Part shown: positions 22,098 to 22,317 of the stretch, piece after piece | Numbering within the stretch: the first letter of the stretch is position 1 | Layout: every line of letters begins with the position of its first letter | DNA from: CAZWVM01 sp964637705 | GTDB lineage: Bacteria; UBA8481 | Length of the DNA stretch: 22,317 bases | Reading direction: 5' to 3' | NCBI GenBank assembly: GCA_964637705.1 | Contig: CAZWVM010000039.1 | Span: 1 to 22,317, forward strand | Position numbers and translations under genes: made by a program | Notes under the pieces: generated by a model | Told to the model about the DNA's origin: nothing | Database searches by the model: none | The model's input: only the letters and a program-made list of their open reading frames with translations

Positions 22098-22317
22098 ATG
22101 AACTCCAGCTCCGCGTGCAGCGCGCCCGCCTGAGCGACCGCCTGGATGACCGCGATGATGTCGCGCGGCGTGGCGCCGATGGCGTTGAGGGAACGGACGA
22201 GGTCGCGGACGCTGGCACCCTCCGAGAGGGTCAGCGTGTTCTCCTGGCTCTCCTCGACGGTGACCGTCGCGGCCGCGGGACCGGCGCCGGCCGCCGCGTT
22301 CGGGGCCATCTCGCCGC
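22094..22317 (-). CDS. flgI: Flagellar P-ring protein, C-terminal part (5' end outside window)
   Basis: The last 74 or so codons of a gene entering from the right edge. ESQENTLTLSEGASVRDLVR and SLNAIGATPRDIIAVIQAVA followed by QAGALHAELEFI are the conserved end of FlgI, the protein of the P ring that surrounds the rod in the peptidoglycan layer. A P ring means an outer membrane. The frame continues past the window edge (codons before the internal Met read GE). It overlaps flgJ by 4 nt. Confidence 0.9.
   Translation of the reverse strand, partial: GEMAPNAAAGAGPAAATVTVEESQENTLTLSEGASVRDLVRSLNAIGATPRDIIAVIQAVAQAGALHAELEFI

Overview
This window is GC-rich bacterial chromosome with densely packed genes. 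Four lipoprotein-type signal peptides (lipobox Cys), a FlgI P-ring C-terminus and a FlgJ-type rod protein point to a flagellated, double-membraned bacterium. The phylum cannot be fixed from this stretch; Planctomycetota, Acidobacteriota, myxobacterial lineages and several GC-rich candidate phyla would all fit. No rRNA, tRNA, CRISPR array or intact mobile element was seen.

Layout from left to right. (1) 1-4985, + strand, carbohydrate block: the 3' part of a GH3 beta-glucosidase with a PA14 insert; a 419-bp gap with a five-copy 16-bp repeat and hairpins; then a small lipoprotein and a lipoprotein carrying a GH2-like TIM barrel, both with Asn/Asp-rich EF-hand-like loops. (2) 4993-13438, - strand: nine tightly packed genes that could be one 8.4-kb transcript. 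Read from the right they are two CsgG-like lipoprotein paralogues, an exported TPR protein, rsmI, a YwlE-type low-molecular-weight phosphatase, and the glycine cleavage genes gcvT-gcvH-gcvPA-gcvPB. (3) 13621-16178, + strand: a GT4 glycosyltransferase overlapping a polysaccharide flippase, divergent from block 2. (4) 16179-16829: a gap holding a broken IS1380-family transposase and a perfect hairpin. (5) 16830-20841, + strand: argB-argD-argF for arginine synthesis, then a PrsW-type membrane protease. (6) 20863-22317, - strand: flgI (partial), flgJ and a glycerophosphodiester phosphodiesterase.

The most useful observations are these. Several transcription-unit-leading genes have a -10-like hexamer only 6-8 nt before the start codon, suggesting leaderless mRNAs. 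The tandem repeat after the GH3 gene is built from alternating complementary 5-nt arms. The CsgG-like pair with the TPR protein looks like an undescribed envelope module. The glycine decarboxylase subunits are unusually short. The phosphodiesterase has no ATG, GTG or TTG start and may begin at a CTG overlapping the flgJ stop. Nothing in the window is a clearly new defence or mobile system.
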